Assembly: GCA_039030395.1 (NCBI GenBank)
Contig: JBCCEF010000006.1
Span: forward strand, 1 to 64,000
From: Acidobacteriota bacterium
GTDB lineage: Bacteria; Acidobacteriota; Thermoanaerobaculia; Multivoradales; JBCCEF01
Direction of reading: 5' to 3'
Length of the DNA stretch: 64,000 nucleotides
A program made the translations under genes and the position numbers. The notes beneath the pieces were generated by a model. The model made no database searches. It was not told the origin of the DNA and was given only the letters and a program-made list of their open reading frames with translations. Below, one piece after another: positions 51,709 through 61,497 of the stretch (the stretch's first letter is position 1; each line of letters opens with the position of its first letter).

Positions 51709-52854
51709 ATGCGCTCAAGATTCTCTTATGTCGTCCTGCTGATCGTCCTCCTTGCGACGCCTGCCGCTTGGGCCGCCGATGCCGCCTTTCAGGACGGTCC
51801 GCCGCCGATCCAGTCGATGAGCACCCTGGCCTTCGGGCCGGAGGGCGTTCTGCTGGTCGGCGATGCCAAGGGCGGAGCCGTCGTCGCTCTCGACCTCCAG
51901 GACACCGACAAAACCACCCCCGTGGAGCGCTTCGGGGTGGGGGATCTGGAGACCAAGATCGCCGCCCTCGTCGGCACCCGCACCAGCGAGGTGCTGATCC
52001 ACGACCTGGCGACGCACCCGATTTCCGGCGCCGTGTACCTGGCGGTCTCGCGCGGACGCGCCAAGTGGGAATCCCGCTGGAGCCTGCCGAACGATCTGGC
52101 CGACGCCAGTATCCTGCTGCGCATCGACGGCGAAGCAAAACTCGACGAGGTCGACCTCTCCGGAGTGCGCTGGGCGAAGGCCGATCTGCCGGATCCGGTG
52201 GACCCGCAGCAGCTCCATCGCTGGAAGGACGGCGTTCCCCTGCGCGCCGAGATGATCACCGATTTGGTGTATGACGACGGGATGGTGTGGGTGGCCGGCC
52301 TGTCGAACGAGGAGTTCTCCTCGGCGCTGTGGCAGGTGCCCTATCCCTTTTCCGCCCGCGCTTCGAAGACCACCGTGGAGGTGTTCCACGGCGCCCACGG
52401 CAAATGGGAGACGCACTCCCCGGTGCGCACCTTCGTGCCCTACGAACTGGCCGGCAAGAAGCAAATTCTGGCCGCCTACCTGTGCACCCCGCTGGCGGTC
52501 TTCGACCGCGCCGCCCTCAAAGACGGCGACCACGTCAAGGGCCGGACGGTGGCAGAGTTTGGCTCCGGCAACTTCCCGCTGGACATGGTCGTGTACGAGA
52601 AGGGCGGCAAGGAGAAGCTGCTGATCGCCAACAGCATGTTGCCCCTGATGATCGTCGACCTGGCGGACGTCGAGGCCTTCGAAGGAGAGATCACCAGCGC
52701 ACCCGGAACCTACACCGCCGGCGTGCCCTACGAGATCCGCTCGCCGGTCGGCATTCAGCAGCTCGACCGCCTGGATGACAAGCGCCTGGTAGCCCTGCAG
52801 CGCATGCCGAGCGGCACCCTCGACCTGGTGGCCATGTCGTTCATCCGCTTCTAG
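51709..52854 (+). CDS. secreted beta-propeller-like protein, function unknown
   Basis: A 381-aa protein with a clear signal peptide (FSYVVLLIVLLATPAAWAAD). The mature part has repeated beta segments typical of propeller proteins (MSTLAFGPEGVLLVGDAKGGAVVALDL, MITDLVYDDGMVWVAGLS, DMVVYEKGGKEKLLIANSMLPLMIVDLADV). No enzymatic motif and no family name can be given. It is directly followed by another exported protein gene. Confidence 0.6.
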   Translation: MRSRFSYVVLLIVLLATPAAWAADAAFQDGPPPIQSMSTLAFGPEGVLLVGDAKGGAVVALDLQDTDKTTPVERFGVGDLETKIAALVGTRTSEVLIHDLATHPISGAVYLAVSRGRAKWESRWSLPNDLADASILLRIDGEAKLDEVDLSGVRWAKADLPDPVDPQQLHRWKDGVPLRAEMITDLVYDDGMVWVAGLSNEEFSSALWQVPYPFSARASKTTVEVFHGAHGKWETHSPVRTFVPYELAGKKQILAAYLCTPLAVFDRAALKDGDHVKGRTVAEFGSGNFPLDMVVYEKGGKEKLLIANSMLPLMIVDLADVEAFEGEITSAPGTYTAGVPYEIRSPVGIQQLDRLDDKRLVALQRMPSGTLDLVAMSFIRF

Positions 52855-52856
52855 AC

Positions 52857-54053
52857 GTGACTTGGGCACCCCGCAGGCCGGACTGCGTCGCTTTCTGGGC
52901 GATTTTCTTCGCGACGGCGGTGGCAACGGCGGAAGAATCCGCACCGCGGCTCGCGATTCGATCTCCGGCGGCGACTCCGGACCTGGTGACCGTCGAGGTC
53001 ACCGGGTTGCCGGAGGAGAGCGTCAATACCCTCCGCCGGCAGGCCTCCGAGTCCGGCGAGCTACCCCGAGACCTCGCCTCGGCGCTGCTCTGCATGACGG
53101 TGCTGCAGGACTCGGCGGGCGATCCGTCCGGGCTTCCCTGTGCCCTCGGGAACTGGCGGACCCAAGGCACGGTTTTCTCCTTCCGACCGCGCTTTCCGCC
53201 AGCGCCGGGCCTCACTCTGGTCGCCCGGTTCGACGGCCCGGCTTTTGATCGCGCCGCCGCGACCCGGGGGCCGACGCCCACACTCGAGCATCGTCTCACC
53301 TTGCCCGCCCTCGACCGCCGCAGCCGCACCGAAGTCGCCGCCCTCTACCCGTCCGGCGAGCTTCTGCCGGCGAACCTGCTGCGCTTCTACCTGCACTTCT
53401 CGGAGCCGATGAGCGCCCAGCAGGTGCTGCCCCACATCCGGCTGGTGAATGTCGCCGACGAAGGTGTGATCGACACCGCCTTCGTGCCCATCGAGGGTGG
53501 TTTGTGGGACGCGGAGCGCATCCGCCTCACCCTCCTGGTCCACCCCGGCCGGGTGAAGCGCGGCGTGGGCCCCAACCAAGCCCTGGGGCCGGTGCTCTCG
53601 CCGGGCGGGCGCTATCGCCTGGAGGTGGCTGCCGCCGCCCGCGACGCCAATGGGTTACCCCTGGCGCAGAGTTTCCAGCGGGAATTTCGGATCGGTCCGT
53701 CGGACCGCACCTCGCCGGATCCCACCGCCTGGCGTTTGCTGGCGCCGGCCCGACCGGAGGACGCCCTGGTCGTCCTCCTGCCGGAACCGGCGGACCACGC
53801 GCTGCTGGAGCGCATGCCCATTGTGCTGGGTCCCGCCGGCGAAGCGCTGGCCGGCAGCGCCACCGCCGATGACGACGAGCGCCGCTGGACCTTTCGGCCG
53901 GCCGAACCCTGGCGGCCGGGAGAGTACCGATTGGTTATCCCGGCGGAACTGGAGGATCCCTCCGGCAACCGCCTGAACCGGCGGTTTGAAGACGCCCCGG
54001 CCGCGGAGAATGAGAACGATGAGCCGGTGAGCCTGGCCTTCTCTGTACCCTGA
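52857..54053 (+). CDS. secreted multi-domain protein with Ig-like region
   Basis: A 398-aa protein with an N-terminal signal (VAFWAIFFATAVATAEE), GTG start two bases after the previous stop. The mature part has segments like LLRFYLHFSEPMSAQQVLPHIRLVNVADEGV and RYRLEVAAAARDANGLPL, the bacterial Ig-like Big_5 style, repeated near the C-terminus (PGEYRLVIPAELEDPSGNRLNRRFE). No catalytic motif. Likely cell-surface or scaffold protein expressed with its neighbours. Confidence 0.6.
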   Translation: MTWAPRRPDCVAFWAIFFATAVATAEESAPRLAIRSPAATPDLVTVEVTGLPEESVNTLRRQASESGELPRDLASALLCMTVLQDSAGDPSGLPCALGNWRTQGTVFSFRPRFPPAPGLTLVARFDGPAFDRAAATRGPTPTLEHRLTLPALDRRSRTEVAALYPSGELLPANLLRFYLHFSEPMSAQQVLPHIRLVNVADEGVIDTAFVPIEGGLWDAERIRLTLLVHPGRVKRGVGPNQALGPVLSPGGRYRLEVAAAARDANGLPLAQSFQREFRIGPSDRTSPDPTAWRLLAPARPEDALVVLLPEPADHALLERMPIVLGPAGEALAGSATADDDERRWTFRPAEPWRPGEYRLVIPAELEDPSGNRLNRRFEDAPAAENENDEPVSLAFSVP

Positions 54054-54067
54054 ACCCGCGAGGAGAG

Positions 54068-55444
54068 ATGAGAAAAACGACCTTCACCGTGATTGCTTTG
54101 GTGCTCTTCGCCACCTGCCTGCCGATGGCCAGCTTCGGGACGGAAGCCCCCAGCGCGGATTCCACAGAACGAACCGCCTACGCGGATCTCGCCGGCTATT
54201 GGATGGGCGTTCACCTGCGGCAGGGCTCTCCCCGGTTCGTCCAGCTGGAGATCACCGTGCGAGACGGCCGCCCGGCGGCGGCGGTGATCCACCCGGAGTG
54301 GGCGAGCATCGGCGAGCCGGCGGCCGCCATCGAGGTTGAGGGGAGCAAGGTGTCGATCCGATTCGACGAGCAAACCGCCATCGAGCTCGAACTCGATCCG
54401 GTACGCGGCGAGATGGCGGGAACCGGGACCGTCTCCGGTACCGGCGACCACCGTTTTTTCCGAGCCCACTACAAGAAGACCTTTCGGCCGGCGCTGCCGG
54501 CCATCGAGCGCAAAGCCCTGACCTTCGAGCACGCCGGGAAGACCTTTTCGGCCGAACTGGTGCTGCCGGCGGCGCCCGGTCCCCACCCGGCGATGGTGAT
54601 GTTCCACGGCCGGAGCAACGGCAAGAAGGAGAGTTTTCGCGACGACGTCGTGCTCCTCGCCCGGCGCGGTGTCGCAACTCTCGCCTTCGACCGGCGCGGC
54701 GAAGGGGACTCCGGCGGAGATGCCACCACCGCGACCTTCGCCGACCTCGCCGCCGACGGCCGGGCCGCCGTCGCCGCCTTGGCGGATCGGCCGGAGGTCG
54801 ATGCCGCGCGCCTCGGCATCTACGGCCAAAGCGCCGGCGGGTGGGTGGCCGCGGCGGTGGCCGCCGACAATCCACGGGTTCGCTTCGTGGTGCTCAATGT
54901 CGGACCGGCGGTTTCCGTTTGGGAGCAGCAGGCACAGGTTTCCCAGTACCGCATGAAGCGCCAAACCGAGATCGACTTCACCACCGAAGAGCTGGCCGCC
55001 GCCCGCGCCCACGTCACCCAGGTGATGGAGGTCGGTCGCAGAGGTGAGGGCTGGGACCGCCTCGCGGAAGCCAACGCCCGAGCGGAACAAACCCGCTGGG
55101 GCCGATTCGTTCCGCGCCCCGACGAAGAACGGGACTTCGACTGGCCGCGGCGCTTCGCCACCGACCCGCGGCCGTACCTGGAGACAATCACCGTGCCGCT
55201 CCTCGCCCTCTACGGCGAGAACGACATCATCGTGCCGCCGGAGGAAAACGTTCCCCGCCTCGAAGCCGCCCTCCAGCGTGCCGGCAACGCAAACTACGAA
55301 ATCGTGATCCTGCCGCAGACCGGCCACGGCTTGGCCCTCGGCGGCGCCACCGGTGAACTCGGCGGTTCGGATGTCCACTTCTGGCCTCGCTACGCCCCGG
55401 AGCTGTATTCCACCCTCTTCGGGTGGCTGGAAACCAGCCTCTAG
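54068..55444 (+). CDS. secreted alpha/beta-hydrolase, S9-like
   Basis: A 458-aa exported protein. After the signal peptide comes a beta-rich domain of ~130 residues (GYWMGVHLRQGSPRFVQLEITVRDGRPAAAVIHPE), then a hydrolase domain: MVMFHGRSNGKKESF, IYGQSAGGWVAAAV (nucleophile Ser), LYGENDIIVPPEENVPRLE (Asp) and PQTGHGLALGG (His). It resembles dienelactone hydrolase or S9 peptidase relatives. Substrate unknown. Fourteen bases after the previous gene, so part of the same run of exported proteins. Confidence 0.83.
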   Translation: MRKTTFTVIALVLFATCLPMASFGTEAPSADSTERTAYADLAGYWMGVHLRQGSPRFVQLEITVRDGRPAAAVIHPEWASIGEPAAAIEVEGSKVSIRFDEQTAIELELDPVRGEMAGTGTVSGTGDHRFFRAHYKKTFRPALPAIERKALTFEHAGKTFSAELVLPAAPGPHPAMVMFHGRSNGKKESFRDDVVLLARRGVATLAFDRRGEGDSGGDATTATFADLAADGRAAVAALADRPEVDAARLGIYGQSAGGWVAAAVAADNPRVRFVVLNVGPAVSVWEQQAQVSQYRMKRQTEIDFTTEELAAARAHVTQVMEVGRRGEGWDRLAEANARAEQTRWGRFVPRPDEERDFDWPRRFATDPRPYLETITVPLLALYGENDIIVPPEENVPRLEAALQRAGNANYEIVILPQTGHGLALGGATGELGGSDVHFWPRYAPELYSTLFGWLETSL

Positions 55445-55532
55445 TCAAGAATCTAAAGCGCGGCTCGCGGCGTACCTGTGGTGTAGTTCCTATGGAGTTC
55501 CCCATCTGCCGATTGCCCGAGGAGAGCTGGAC

Positions 55533-56561
55533 ATGACCCGACGAAACATCATCTGCGGCGCGAGGTGCGTCCGTCTGACGCTGATCGCCGGCGCCCTTTT
55601 CGCGACCCTTGCAGCGGCCCCGGCCTGGGCCTTGGATCCGACCCCCACCGCCCAGTACACGGTCCGTTTCGACGGTGTCTGGTCGCCGGCCACCCACCCG
55701 ATCGAGTTTCCGCCGGGACCGCACTTCTCCCCCCTGGTCGGCGCCACCCACCAGCTCGATCAGCGCTTCTGGCAGGAAGGCACCCGCGCCAGCCACGGCA
55801 TCCGGCGGATGGCCGAAGAAGGCCGTTCCGGCCCGCTGGCGAACGAGGTGCGCGCCGCGATCTCAGCCGGCACCGCCGACCAGGTGCTCGAAGGCGGTGG
55901 CATCGCCCGCTCACCCGGCTCGCGCAACTTGAGCTTCGAGGTTCACGAGAACTTTCCGGCGGTGACCCTGGTGTCGATGATCGCCCCGAGTCCGGACTGG
56001 TTCGTCGGCGTCTCCGCTCTCTCCCTCAAAGAGAACGGCGAATGGGTGACCGAGTTGGTATTACCGCTGTTCGCCTACGATGCCGGCACCGATAGCGGCA
56101 CGACCTTTCTGTCACCCAACGCGCCCTCCATCCCGACGGTGCCGGTGCACCGCATCCAGGGCGGTTCGCTGGGCAACGGACAGTTTCTCGGCACCTTCAC
56201 CTTCACCCGCACCGACGCCCCACCGCCACCGGCGCTCGCCCTCCAGGAAGGGCGCTTCCGGATCCGCGTCGCCTGGGAAAGGCCGAACGGCGATGGCGGC
56301 TTCGGCCACGGCACGGCGCTGACCACCGACTCCGGCACCTTTTGGTTCTTCGACGCCGCCAACGTCGAGCTGATCGTCAAGGTGATCAACGCCTGTGAGG
56401 AGTTCGACCGGTTCTGGTTCTTCGCGGCCGGCCTGACCAACGTGGGGGTGGAGATCGAGGTGGAAGACACCGAAGCCGGCGAAATCCACCGGTGGGAGAA
56501 CCCCGTCGGCCAGCCCTTCGTGGCGATTCAGAACACGACGGCGTTTGCGACTTGTCCCTAG
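55533..56561 (+). CDS. secreted spondin-domain protein with shared C-terminal module
   Basis: A 342-aa exported protein from the ATG at 55,533. After the signal peptide comes a spondin_N-like domain (residues ~40-215): AQYTVRFDGVWSPATHPIEFP, FSPLVGATHQL, FEVHENFPAVTLVSMIAPSPDWFVGVSALSL and LPLFAYDAGTDSGT. The C-terminal ~110 residues match the tail module of the 48,520-49,575 esterase (SGTFWFFDAANVELIVKVINAC, DRFWFFAAGLTNVGVEIEV, TAFATCP). Probably a surface adhesion or carbohydrate-binding protein. Its stop overlaps the convergent thrC stop (CTAG). Confidence 0.82.
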   Translation: MTRRNIICGARCVRLTLIAGALFATLAAAPAWALDPTPTAQYTVRFDGVWSPATHPIEFPPGPHFSPLVGATHQLDQRFWQEGTRASHGIRRMAEEGRSGPLANEVRAAISAGTADQVLEGGGIARSPGSRNLSFEVHENFPAVTLVSMIAPSPDWFVGVSALSLKENGEWVTELVLPLFAYDAGTDSGTTFLSPNAPSIPTVPVHRIQGGSLGNGQFLGTFTFTRTDAPPPPALALQEGRFRIRVAWERPNGDGGFGHGTALTTDSGTFWFFDAANVELIVKVINACEEFDRFWFFAAGLTNVGVEIEVEDTEAGEIHRWENPVGQPFVAIQNTTAFATCP

Positions 56562-57862
56562 CGCTCCAGGCCTTCCACCACTTCCCGCACTGCCTCCACC
56601 TCCGCCGGCACGCGCTTGGATCTGCGCTCCCGCTCCAAGCACGCCGCCAGGCGGTTCGGTAGCCGGATTTCGCGGCCGAGGACGGGCTTCAGGCCGTCGC
56701 GGAATTTGGCCGGGTGGGCGGTGGCGAGGACGATGCCGGAGGCCGGCTCGGTGCGGCGGGCAAGGGTTTGCTCCAAGGCCAGATAGCCGACGGCGGTGTG
56801 AGGATCGAGGATGGTGCCAGTCTGCTCCGCGACCTGGGCGATGGCGGCACGGGTTTCGTCGTCCGTGAAGCGGGCGCCGGTGAGATCTCGCTGCAACGCC
56901 TGCCGGTCGCTGCCGTAGAGGGCTTGGATACGGTCGAAGTTGCTGGGGTCGCCGACGTCCATGGCGTTCGACAGGGTCGGTACCGAGGGGCGCGGTTCGA
57001 AGCGGCCGGTTTCGAGGTAGGCGGGCACCACGTCGTTGGCGTTGGTGGCGGCGACGAAACCGGCGGTGGCCAGGCCGAGGCGCTGCGCGATCAGACCCGC
57101 CGTCAGGTTGCCGAAGTTGCCGCTCGGCACCGAAAAGAGCGGTGGTGGAGCCCCCGGCGGAAGCTGTGCCGCAGCGTGGAAGTAGTAGATCACCTGCGGC
57201 AGCAGCCGGCCGAAGTTGATGGAGTTGGCGGAGGTCAGCAGCAGTCGGCGGCGTAAGTCCTCGTCGGCGAAGATCGCCTTGACCAGCCGTTGGCAATCGT
57301 CAAAGGTGCCGTCGACGGCGAGGGCTTCGATGTTCTCGCCCAGGGTGGTGAACTGCCGCTCCTGGAGCGGGCTGACCTTGCCCTCCGGAAAGAGGATCAC
57401 CACCCGCGTGCGCGGCAAGCCGAGGAAGGCCTGGGCGACGGCGCTGCCGGTGTCGCCGGAGGTGGCGACGAGCACCGTCAGCGGGCGGTCCTCGCCGGCG
57501 AGCAGGTAGACGAGGAGCCGCGCCAGGAAACGCGCGCCGACGTCCTTGAAGGCCAGGGTCGGGCCGTGGAACAGCTCCAGCACCGAGACCGATGGCTGCA
57601 GGCGGGCGAGCGGAATGGGGAAATCCAGCGCGCTTTCGATCAAGGCGCGCCGGTCGGCCGGCGGGATCTCCGCCAGAAAAGGAGCGGTCACCCGCTCGGC
57701 GACCTCCACCAGCGAAGCGTCCCGCAAGCGCGCCAGAAAGTCGCCATCCGGCGCCGGCCAGCGCTCCGGCAGATAGAGACCGCCGTCCGGCGCCAAGCCC
57801 TCGACCAACACCGTTCGGAGATCGGCGGCGGGAGCCGAGCCGCCGGTGCTGACGAATCTCAT
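56558..57862 (-). CDS. thrC: threonine synthase
   Basis: Converts O-phosphohomoserine to threonine with PLP. From the ATG at 57,862 (MRFVSTGGSAP) the 434-aa protein has normal length. The PLP lysine is in HGPTLAFKDVGARF; VATSGDTGSAVAQAF binds the phosphate, and SVPSGNFGNLTAG and the NAMDVGDPSNF segment match the family. Overlaps thrB by four bases; last gene of thrA-thrB-thrC. Confidence 0.95.
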   Translation of the reverse strand: MRFVSTGGSAPAADLRTVLVEGLAPDGGLYLPERWPAPDGDFLARLRDASLVEVAERVTAPFLAEIPPADRRALIESALDFPIPLARLQPSVSVLELFHGPTLAFKDVGARFLARLLVYLLAGEDRPLTVLVATSGDTGSAVAQAFLGLPRTRVVILFPEGKVSPLQERQFTTLGENIEALAVDGTFDDCQRLVKAIFADEDLRRRLLLTSANSINFGRLLPQVIYYFHAAAQLPPGAPPPLFSVPSGNFGNLTAGLIAQRLGLATAGFVAATNANDVVPAYLETGRFEPRPSVPTLSNAMDVGDPSNFDRIQALYGSDRQALQRDLTGARFTDDETRAAIAQVAEQTGTILDPHTAVGYLALEQTLARRTEPASGIVLATAHPAKFRDGLKPVLGREIRLPNRLAACLERERRSKRVPAEVEAVREVVEGLER

Positions 57863-58833
57863 GGCGGCAACACGCGCGCACCCGGGGCCGCGACCGGGCT
57901 GATCCACAGGTCGCCGGCCGGTGACTCGGGCATCGCCCGATTCAGGGCCCCGGCCATGGCAGCGCCGACGCCTCGGGCCTCCTCGGCACCAAAGGCCAGC
58001 GCGAAGACCGCCGGCCCGCTGCCGGAGAGGCCGCAGCCGATAGCACCGGCCTCGAGGGCAGCTCCCTTGACGGCGTCAAAGCCCGGCACCAGCGGCGTGC
58101 GCACCGGCTCGGCGACGGCATCTTCGAGGGCACTGGCCAGTAGATCGGCGTCGCCCCGGAAGAGACCGGCGACGAAGGCGGCGGTGTTGCCCCACTGGGC
58201 GACCGCGGCGGACAGCGGAACTTCGCCCTCGAGGGCAGCCCGGGCGGCGCGGGTATCGATGGCGACCCGCGGCCGCAGGATGGCGCAGTAGAGCTCCGGC
58301 GGCACCGGCAACTCATCGACCCGCAGGACCGGAGCGCTGGATGCTCCGGCGCCGCGCACCATCACAAAGCCGCCGAAAAGGCTGGGAGCGGCGTTGTCCG
58401 AGTGGGCCGTGCCGCAGGCGGCGCGCTCGCCTTCGATGGCGCAGCGCAGCAGCGTCTCGCGATCGGCCCCCAGGTCGAACAGCGTGTTCACCGCCACCAC
58501 CGCCGCCACGGCGCTGGCGGCACTGGATCCCAGTCCGCTCGACAGCGGCATATCCTTGTCCACCTCCAGTTCGACGCCGCGGGTGGAGCCATGCGAGGCG
58601 CCAGCCTGTTCGAGCAGGTGCCGGGCCGCGACACCAGCGGTGTTCTTTTCGGGATCCGTCGGCAGGCGTCCGCCGGCGCCGCGGATGGCGGCGATGTGGA
58701 CTCCATCCTCGGCGGTTGGTCGCGCCGTCACCGTGTCGCCGGGTCCCTCGATGGCGAAGCCGAAGACGTCGAAACCGCAGCAGACATTGGAGACGCTCGC
58801 CGGAGCGAAAGCCCGGACGGACGAAGGGGTCAC
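57859..58833 (-). CDS. thrB: homoserine kinase
   Basis: Phosphorylates homoserine. A 324-aa GHMP kinase with APASVSNVCCGFDVFGFAIEGPGD, the ATP-binding PLSSGLGSSAASAVAAVVA, GTAHSDNAAPSLFGGFV and the C-terminal GCGLSGSGPAVFAL. GTG start overlapping the thrA stop. Normal length for the family. Confidence 0.95.
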   Translation of the reverse strand: MTPSSVRAFAPASVSNVCCGFDVFGFAIEGPGDTVTARPTAEDGVHIAAIRGAGGRLPTDPEKNTAGVAARHLLEQAGASHGSTRGVELEVDKDMPLSSGLGSSAASAVAAVVAVNTLFDLGADRETLLRCAIEGERAACGTAHSDNAAPSLFGGFVMVRGAGASSAPVLRVDELPVPPELYCAILRPRVAIDTRAARAALEGEVPLSAAVAQWGNTAAFVAGLFRGDADLLASALEDAVAEPVRTPLVPGFDAVKGAALEAGAIGCGLSGSGPAVFALAFGAEEARGVGAAMAGALNRAMPESPAGDLWISPVAAPGARVLPP

Positions 58834-61355
58834 CGGTTCGCCTCGGCGACCGCCCGCAGGATGTCCGCGAAGACGCCGGCGGCGGTCACCTCCGGACCGG
58901 CACCGCGACCGCGGATCACCAGCGGCGACTGCCGATAGCGCTCGGTGGTGAACACCGCCATGTTGTCGCTGCCGGTGACGCCGGCCAGGGGGTGGTCTTC
59001 CGGCACCTCTTCCAGGGCCACCCGCGGGCTGCCGTCGTCGTCTCCCGGCCGGAAGCTCGCCCGATAGCGCAAACGGCGACCGCTGGCCCGGACGGCCGCA
59101 AGGCGTTCTTCGAAGGCGTCGTCGTGCTGTGCCAGGCGGAGCCAGAAATCATCCAGGGGTTCATTCGGCGGCCCGTCCGGCACCAGGGGCTCGACCTCGA
59201 CCTCTTCCGGAGCGAGTTCGTGGCCCGCCAGGCGCGCCAGGATCAAGAGCTTGCGGGCAGCGTCCAGGCCGCCGAGATCCTGCCGTGGATCCGGCTCCGT
59301 GAACCCCTTCTGCCACGCTTCGCGCACCGCTTCGCTCAACCGAACTCCCTCCTCGAGGCGACTCATCAGGTAGCTCAGGGTGCCGGAGAACACGCCTTCG
59401 ACGGCGACCAACCGGTCGCCCGTGGCGAGCAGGTCGGCGAGGGTGCGAATCACCGGCAGGCCGGCCCCGACGGTGGTCTCGAAGTAGAGGCGTCCCGCAG
59501 GCTGATCCGAGCGCCGACCGGTGAGGCGCCGAAGGGAGCGCCAACCCTCGAGCGGGCCGGCGAGGCGCAACTTGTTGGCGGTGACCACGGAAACGCCGTC
59601 CTCGAGCAGCCGGTCGTAGAAGGCGGCAACGGAGGGACTCGCCGTCACGTCGACGAAGATCCGCGCCGGTCCCGAGCCTCCGAGAGCGAAGTCGACCAAC
59701 CCCTCGACTCCGGAGGGCTCGCCGCCCTCGGCCAGGGAGTCGACCACCGCGGCCGGATCGAGGCCCCGACCCTCCGCCCGAGCCAGCATCCGAGAGCTGT
59801 TGGCGACGGCGGCAATCGCCAAGTCGATGCCTTCGGCGGCGAGAGCGTCTCGCCGGCCGCTGAGCTGTTTGAACAGCTCGCCGCCCACCCTGCCGGCACC
59901 GGCCACGAAGAGTTCTACCGGGGGCGCGTCGGCGGGCACGCCCGTGGGCGGGGAGGAGGCCTCGCCGAAGAAGGCACCGTGGATGGCTTCGAGGGCGCGG
60001 GTTTCGTCCGCCGCCGCCACCACCAGGGAGATGTTGCGCTCGGAGGAACCCTGGGCGATGGCCCGGACGTTGATACGGCCTTCTCCCAGCACTCCGAACA
60101 GGCGGCTGCCGATGCCCGGCTGCTCGCGCATGCCGGAACCGACGACGGCGACGATCGCCAAATCCTGCTCGACCACCAAGTCGTCGATGCGCCCGGACTG
60201 TCGCTCCAGGGCAAACTCCGCCCCGATGGCTCGCTCGGCATCCGCAATGGTCGACGGTTCGATGGCGAAACAAATCGAATGCTCACTCGAAGCCTGGCTG
60301 ATCAGGATGACGCTCACGGCCTCCCGGGCCAACGCTCCAAAGAGGCGCATGGCGATGCCCGGCACGCCGACCATGCCGGCCCCTTCGAGACGCAGCAGGG
60401 CGACCGGGCGGATCGAGGTCACGCCGCATACCGGCCCGCCCGACAACGGCTCTCCCGGGCGGTCGGAACCGAGGTCCACCCGCGTTCCCGGCACCGCGGG
60501 CCGGAGGGTGTTCTTGATCGCCAGCGGCACGCCGGCGGCCCGCGCCGGATGGACGCTCGGCGGATACACCACCTTGGCACCGAAGTGCGACAGCTCCATC
60601 AGGTCTTCGTAGCCGAGGCGTGGAATCGGCCGGGCGCTCGGCACCTGTCGCGGGTCGGCACTCATCACCCCGTCGACATCGGTCCACAGTTCCACCGCCT
60701 CGGCCGCCAGGGCGGCGCCCAACAGCGATGCGGTGTAGTCCGAGCCGCCGCGCCCAAGGGTAGTGGTTTCGCCGTCCCGGGTGGCACCGAGAAAGCCGGT
60801 GACCACCTGCACTTTGCTGGCGCCTTCGAAGTGGGACCGCAGATTGGCGTAGGTCTCGTCTTGCTCCACCTGGGCGTGGCCAAAGGCCGCATCGGTCATC
60901 ACCAGGCGCCGCGCGTCACAGGCCTCGGCGTCGATCCCCACTCGCCGCAGGGCCGCCGCCACGATGTGGACGGACAGGCGCTCGCCGTAGCTCGACACGC
61001 TGTCGAGGGTGCGGGGACTCGCCTCCCGCAGCAGCCAGACGCCGCGCAGCAGATCCGCCAGATCTTCAAAGGCGACCTCGACCTGGCCGCGCAGATCAGC
61101 TCGCTCCTCTTCCGAGGCCAGGGTCTCGACGGCGGCGAGGTGGCGCTCCGCGAGGCCGGCGAGGGTCTCCCGGTAGCCTGCGTCGCGGTCGCTGGCGGCA
61201 GCCGCCGCGGCCAGTAGCTGATCCGTCACCCCACCGAAGGCCGACAGGACGACCGCGATGGGCCCGCGGGCGAGGGCATCGTCGAGAATTCCGGCGACGG
61301 TGAGGACCCGCTCGGGGGTCGCGAGGGACGAGCCACCGAATTTGAGAATCTTCAC
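58830..61355 (-). CDS. thrA: bifunctional aspartokinase/homoserine dehydrogenase
   Basis: Catalyses the first and third steps from aspartate to threonine. From a GTG at 61,355 (VKILKFGGSSLA, the universal aspartokinase start) the 841-aa fusion fits ThrA. Kinase landmarks: KFGGSS and TTTLGRGGSDYTASLLGAAL; two ACT-like regulatory regions follow (GVPGIAMRLFGALAREAVSVILISQASSEHSICFA; GIGSRLFGVLGEGRINVRAIAQGSSERNISLVV). The dehydrogenase part has FVAGAGRVGGELF (Rossmann), VTANKLRLAGP, VEGVFSGTLSYLMS and GLDAARKLLILARLAG. Presumably feedback-inhibited by threonine. The ~140-residue ORF extension upstream of 61,355 is rejected. Confidence 0.95.
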   Translation of the reverse strand: MKILKFGGSSLATPERVLTVAGILDDALARGPIAVVLSAFGGVTDQLLAAAAAASDRDAGYRETLAGLAERHLAAVETLASEEERADLRGQVEVAFEDLADLLRGVWLLREASPRTLDSVSSYGERLSVHIVAAALRRVGIDAEACDARRLVMTDAAFGHAQVEQDETYANLRSHFEGASKVQVVTGFLGATRDGETTTLGRGGSDYTASLLGAALAAEAVELWTDVDGVMSADPRQVPSARPIPRLGYEDLMELSHFGAKVVYPPSVHPARAAGVPLAIKNTLRPAVPGTRVDLGSDRPGEPLSGGPVCGVTSIRPVALLRLEGAGMVGVPGIAMRLFGALAREAVSVILISQASSEHSICFAIEPSTIADAERAIGAEFALERQSGRIDDLVVEQDLAIVAVVGSGMREQPGIGSRLFGVLGEGRINVRAIAQGSSERNISLVVAAADETRALEAIHGAFFGEASSPPTGVPADAPPVELFVAGAGRVGGELFKQLSGRRDALAAEGIDLAIAAVANSSRMLARAEGRGLDPAAVVDSLAEGGEPSGVEGLVDFALGGSGPARIFVDVTASPSVAAFYDRLLEDGVSVVTANKLRLAGPLEGWRSLRRLTGRRSDQPAGRLYFETTVGAGLPVIRTLADLLATGDRLVAVEGVFSGTLSYLMSRLEEGVRLSEAVREAWQKGFTEPDPRQDLGGLDAARKLLILARLAGHELAPEEVEVEPLVPDGPPNEPLDDFWLRLAQHDDAFEERLAAVRASGRRLRYRASFRPGDDDGSPRVALEEVPEDHPLAGVTGSDNMAVFTTERYRQSPLVIRGRGAGPEVTAAGVFADILRAVAEANR

Positions 61356-61497
61356 CTGGGTATCTCTCAAAGGTCTTTGGGAAACAGGGTGCGGGGTTAG
61401 GGTCAGGGAACGGATCCGGGTGGCGAATCCTACTACGGTTGCGGCGGTTCTTCGCGCCGATGGCCCGCGGCGGGAAGATGGACCATAATCCCCGGAG

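Noticed and set aside
58341-61217. 958-aa plus-strand ORF opposite thrA/thrB
   Set aside because: Antisense shadow of high-GC coding DNA; low-complexity Arg/Gly/His-rich product without domains, while the minus strand has unmistakable ThrA and ThrB motifs.
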